Of a DNA stretch of 64,000 nt, positions 59,915 to 64,000 are shown piece by piece. The position numbers were made by a program, and so were the translations under genes. The notes under the pieces were generated by a model that was given only the letters and a program-made list of their open reading frames with translations, was not told the origin of the DNA and made no database searches. Position 1 is the first letter of the stretch; every line of letters starts with the position of its first letter. Source of the stretch: Pomphorhynchus laevis (Eukaryota > Acanthocephala > Palaeacanthocephala > Echinorhynchida > Pomphorhynchidae); contig WNNJ02003812.1 of NCBI GenBank assembly GCA_012934845.2, forward strand, positions 124,001 to 188,000. Direction: 5' to 3'.

Positions 59915-60838
59915 TTTAAAATAATATTTTTATAATATACAACAGAATCACTTTTGTGATCGTTTGTGGACTTAAAGGTTGCCTTGTAATAATCATCCTT
60001 GTGATGAACCCTTCTAAATTGTAATGGGTGATTCCTAAACACTTAAAATCTGGACCCTACTGATAAAGCATAATAAGCCAAAACCGGTATAGGGATTTGA
60101 TTGCTGGTAAACTGTGATGGTTTCCAATACCAAGTTATGTCCGTTTCACCGTTTACTGATTAGTTACAATCATAATGCCGTATCGCTCTGCGATCCATGG
60201 GCAGGCTGCAATAATATTTATAATATAATGCCGAATCACTTTTGCGATCGCCTGTGGACTTGAAGGTCGTGTTGTAATAATAATCCTTGTGATAAACCCT
60301 TCTAAACTGTGGTGAAAGATCTCTGAACACTCTTAAAATCTGGACCCTACTGATAAAGCTCAATAAGCCAAAACCGGTATAGGGATTTGATTGCTGATAA
60401 ACTGTGATGGTTTCCAATACCAAGTTATGTCCGTTTCACCGTTTACTGATTAGTTACAATCATAATGCCGTATCGCTCTGCGATCCATGGGCAGGCTGCA
60501 ATAATATTTATATAATATAATGCCGAATCACTTTTGCGATCGCCTGTGGACTTGAAGGTCGTGTTGTAATAATAATCCTTGTGATGAACCCTTCTAAACT
60601 GTGGTGGAGGATCTCTGAACACTCTTAAAATATGGACCCTACTGATAAAGTTCAATAAGCCAAAACCGGTTTAGGGATTTGATTGCTGATGGACTGTTAT
60701 GGTTTCCAATACCTAGTTATGTCCGTTTCACCGTTTACTGATTAATTACAATCATAATGCCGTATCGCTATGCGATCCATGGGCAGGCTGCAATAATATT
60801 TATATAATATAATGCCGAATTACTTTTGCGATCGTCTG
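59915..60838. repeat. tandem repeat, about 290-bp unit, three units and a part
   Basis: Units start at about 59945, 60233, 60525 and 60817 (marker GAATCACTTTTG.GATCG); spacings are 288, 292 and 292 bp. Minus-strand open frames through the units are likely a by-product of the repeat. Each full unit holds a hammerhead-like skeleton (60055-60094, 60345-60384, 60637-60676). Confidence 0.85.
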
Positions 60839-60890
60839 AAAGAGCACCATTCCAGGATCTATAAAACGGATACGATTAAATATATTAAGA

Positions 60891-61360
60891 AATTTTCTAC
60901 CTGCTTCAACATTTTCTCACAAATGATGCATCCACTAGCCAGGCTTCCAAAAACTGGAGCCCACTAACAAATCTTGAATTTTATAATCATAATATCTTCC
61001 TTCCAAACACCACAAGCAACTCTATTCTGAGAATATTTTATCTTTAAGCAGAATCATTAGTTGCGACTAGTTACTAGTAGTGCTAATACAGATTCAGACA
61101 GCATTTATACGCAAATGAGAAAGAATTCAAGATATTTGTCTACGTTTGAGTGAAGATGCACTTCTTTTGTGACAATCTACTTAAATTCATTTCGTTGAAA
61201 TTAGGAACTGGTGAATCCGTAATCAAATACGATCATTTAAATGAAAGGAAAATAGCATGATTATAAAATTCAAGATATATGAGTGGGTTCCAGTTTTGGC
61301 AAGCCTGAGTAATGGATGCATCATTCGTGAGAAAATGCTGAAGCTTTCAGGTAGAAAATT
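60891..61360. repeat. inverted-repeat element with 100-bp arms
   Basis: 60891-60990 and 61257-61360 are imperfect inverted copies (ATTTTCTCAC.AATGATGCATCC in the left arm, mirrored in the right). The 266 bp between them has no coding content. Probably a fold-back or MITE-type element. Confidence 0.7.
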
Positions 61361-63027
61361 GCTTTATATATCCCATTCCAAATAACCGCGTTTTTATGTT
61401 CATTTGCGAATTTGGATAGACACTTATTATGTTCTCGTGATCCACTACAAATCGGATAATTCTCAAAGCTTCACTAAACATTACGCTACGTTCAATAAAT
61501 GTCAAATGTTTGCTTAATGGATGAATAGACAATTCTTTGAGATATATGGATATCTGTTATTTGTAATATTTGGTATTACTGTTCTAGCTTGTTTTCCTTA
61601 TAAAAATGTTTATTTTATATATTACTGCAACTTCAATACTAGAAAAAAGTCATTTAAAATAACAAACGCAATAGTAAAAATACGGATGACAACTTTGCAA
61701 TGCAGATGTGGCATTGCAGTTCGTATTGATAAAAAAACTATAGATCCGGCGTTCGGAAAGGACAGGGCCAATATTAAAAAATTAAATTTAAACTGATCGG
61801 ATACAATTTATTAAACAACGCAATTATTAATCTCTAGACTAAACATATAAAGTAAATGCTAAAATGGGAACGAAGTAACTTACATGCAACCTGCAGTGCT
61901 AGATAGAAATGACCAAGTGCCAGACAAAGCACGACCAACACATATGTGTGTTATAGACATTATAGCAATTAATAAAAAGTCTTTCAAAATGGAATGATGC
62001 ATTTTCTAAATTGAACATCGATCATTAGCAATTAGGAAATCAATTTTACATTGGAAAAGTGAGCTACGAATATAGGTATTAATATGATTGGATAAATTTC
62101 AAAGATTGATATGAACGACGTGATCGCATAGCACATGAACTTATTTCCTAAACAATTTAATAAATTTCTAGTTTAAACACATTCATTTATACCTGACAAG
62201 AATAGGTAAACGGATAATACAAGTAGCAAATTATGAACCGATCCAGTTGACAAGACGCAGCAACTGATGATTGTGCATGGATTGAATAAATAACTGTGAA
62301 CACAAGATTTATTAGTAATACTATTGTATATTTGTAAAATATAGTCCCATATAAAATCTAAACTTGTAAAGCTTAGCATATAAATTCATGTGCTTTAACT
62401 TTTGACTTTAAAACTGTGAATTTACAACCCATTATTGTGATTCAACTTTTTATAATTCAACTTTAATGTAAAGTGATAATTTACTTAAACTATAAATCAT
62501 AATTATGATCACAAATTATAAATTAGATTATAACTTAAATTATAATCTAATTGAAAATGCTATTTATAAGTTAAAATATAACAAAATAAATAATTAACTT
62601 AAAATATTAAATTAATTATAATAATTAGATAATAATAAATTAATAATTAAAAATATTGATAAAAATATAAATGATTAATAATAAATAAAGTAATAATTAA
62701 TTAATAATTAATTGATTAATAATATTAATAATACAAAATAATTAAAAATATTTAGTATTATTAATTTTAATATTTCAGCCATCACTAGGATAAATAACGT
62801 ATGAAATGGAAAAATGTTAATTGTTCATATAAGAAACCGGTAAACACATAAAGTTCATGTGGTGTTTGTTTATTATACGGTTGAGATTATTGTTTGGTAT
62901 TGATGATGCTGTCGATGCTTCATAATTTTAAGAAAATACAGTTTAGTTGAAGAGACTAAACGTTGATAATCGCCTAATACAAAGTTCACTTTGCGTGTAC
63001 TAAAATAAATAAGTTATACAAATACAC
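61361..63027. other. AT-rich stretch, no gene
   Basis: Several short open frames but none with recognisable content. 62480-62780 is almost pure A/T. Confidence 0.4.
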
Positions 63028-63490
63028 GAATTAATCAGATCAGATAACTGAGTCTACGTATTTTATACTATAAATAAAAATAATTATAAATAAAATAATT
63101 AAATGATAAATAAATAATTAAATAATAAACAAATTATTATAATATAATTATAATTACTAATTAATATATAGAATAAATCAATTTATACTATATATAAATC
63201 AAAAATAAAGATAAATAATAAATAATAAATAATTATAAATGATTTTAAACAATTTATATTTATATAACGAAAAAAATTATTATTAAAATTTAAAAAAAGA
63301 ACAATTTTTATGAATTGACTACTAAATAATGTACGATGTATTAAGGAATATGAAGTACTAAGGAATATAATGTATTAAGGAATATAATGTACAATGTAAA
63401 GAGTATATAGGTCATCATGATGAACTGCTATGTTTTTAGGTTTCGGCTTCTATTCCTCGACAAAAGACAGCAGCAAGTCGACCCAACATT
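63028..63490 (-). mobile_element. orphan Penelope-like 3' tail, minus strand
   Basis: Begins on the plus strand with TTAATCAGATCAGATAACTG and AGTCTACGTA, the complement of the family's terminus, and ends with GGTTTCGGCTTCTATTC, the complement of GAATAGGGGCCGAAACC. Internal sequence has decayed, with small tandem repeats near 63340-63400. Confidence 0.6.
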
Positions 63491-64000
63491 GAACAATCAT
63501 ATAATATATAGCTTTTGATCTAATGATTTTAAGTCATGATGAATCATTGTAATGACGAACGGCATTCGTCATTCTTTCGCGTCTGGCTTACATGTTTTAC
63601 ATTAAATTAGTGGTATAATTAAGTATCCTTCACAATTTTTAATCAGAACTTAAAGAATAATTCCTATAATACATCTCCAGTAACCAAATTACTCAGTTGT
63701 ATCAGAATAATCAAGCAATTTTTGTAATGGAAATTTTTTCCTGACATACACATATTTTAACGATTTGAGCAAAACATATGTAATTTATGTAATAAATGTG
63801 TAATATTGGATCATTTAAAATATCAGTTGCAACAGTTATATTGTAATATTTTATATAATATATAATATTATAATATTTTAATATAATATTGTATTACTAA
63901 TATATTAGTAATATAATAGTATTAATAAATTGTTAAATCCGAAAATATATAATTTATGTAATATGTAATATTGCATCATTTAAATGCGCAACACCGCCAA
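63491..64000. other. AT-rich stretch, no gene
   Basis: Nothing recognised. 63840-63920 is low-complexity TAATAT repeat. Confidence 0.4.

Noticed and set aside
60160-60655. Minus-strand protein genes of 70-87 codons
   Set aside because: They repeat with the tandem unit, whose length is near a multiple of three, and have no recognisable domain. They are best explained as repeat by-products.
61521-61796. Membrane protein gene
   Set aside because: A hydrophobic start and a CRCG motif, but it is a single short frame in AT-rich DNA with no splice context and no homology that I recognise.

Overview
The window is AT-rich metazoan nuclear DNA, probably from a worm-like invertebrate. That guess rests on spliceosomal GT-AG introns with short TTTAG/TTCAG acceptors, many LINE families and a Penelope-like element; no sequence here fixes the species. 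It holds one complete host gene and a dense graveyard of retroelements.

1-35,140 is almost entirely transposon-derived. An I/Jockey-like LINE (185-7,824, with an exact 15-bp target duplication) was itself hit by a CR1-like LINE (copy A, 357-about 4,037). A second, minus-strand CR1-like LINE covers about 8,420-12,950. Copy B of the copy-A family lies at about 14,400-18,500. Copy C (about 19,570-22,785) is split by a Penelope-like element (20,386-21,712), and a diverged relative, copy E, lies at about 23,120-26,135. Next come two fold-back elements carrying hammerhead-ribozyme-like sequence (26,141-27,056). From 27,340 to 34,165, fragments of two further LINE families (G, G', H) have each been entered, near their 3' ends and in antisense, by members of another retroelement family. 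I call that family RX because I do not know its clade name. It has an RT followed by a C-terminal zinc-ligand block and a block reading RTFFDVxVF...KYxERI, possibly nuclease-like.

35,590-55,193 is a complete 20-exon gene for SF3B3/SAP130, a U2 snRNP splicing factor subunit. The exon boundaries given here yield an uninterrupted 1,212-residue protein. Intron 1 contains a 5'-truncated RX insertion flanked by a perfect 131-bp direct repeat.

55,200-64,000 holds no recognisable gene. It has several orphan copies of the Penelope-like element's 3' tail, a tandem array with a period of about 290 bp whose units each carry a hammerhead-like skeleton (59,915-60,838), and an inverted-repeat element (60,891-61,360).

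The observations most worth a second look are the repeated antisense insertion of RX at LINE 3' tails, the 131-bp target duplication in the SF3B3 intron, and the hammerhead-like tandem repeat. All homology calls were made by eye from conserved motifs; no search was run.
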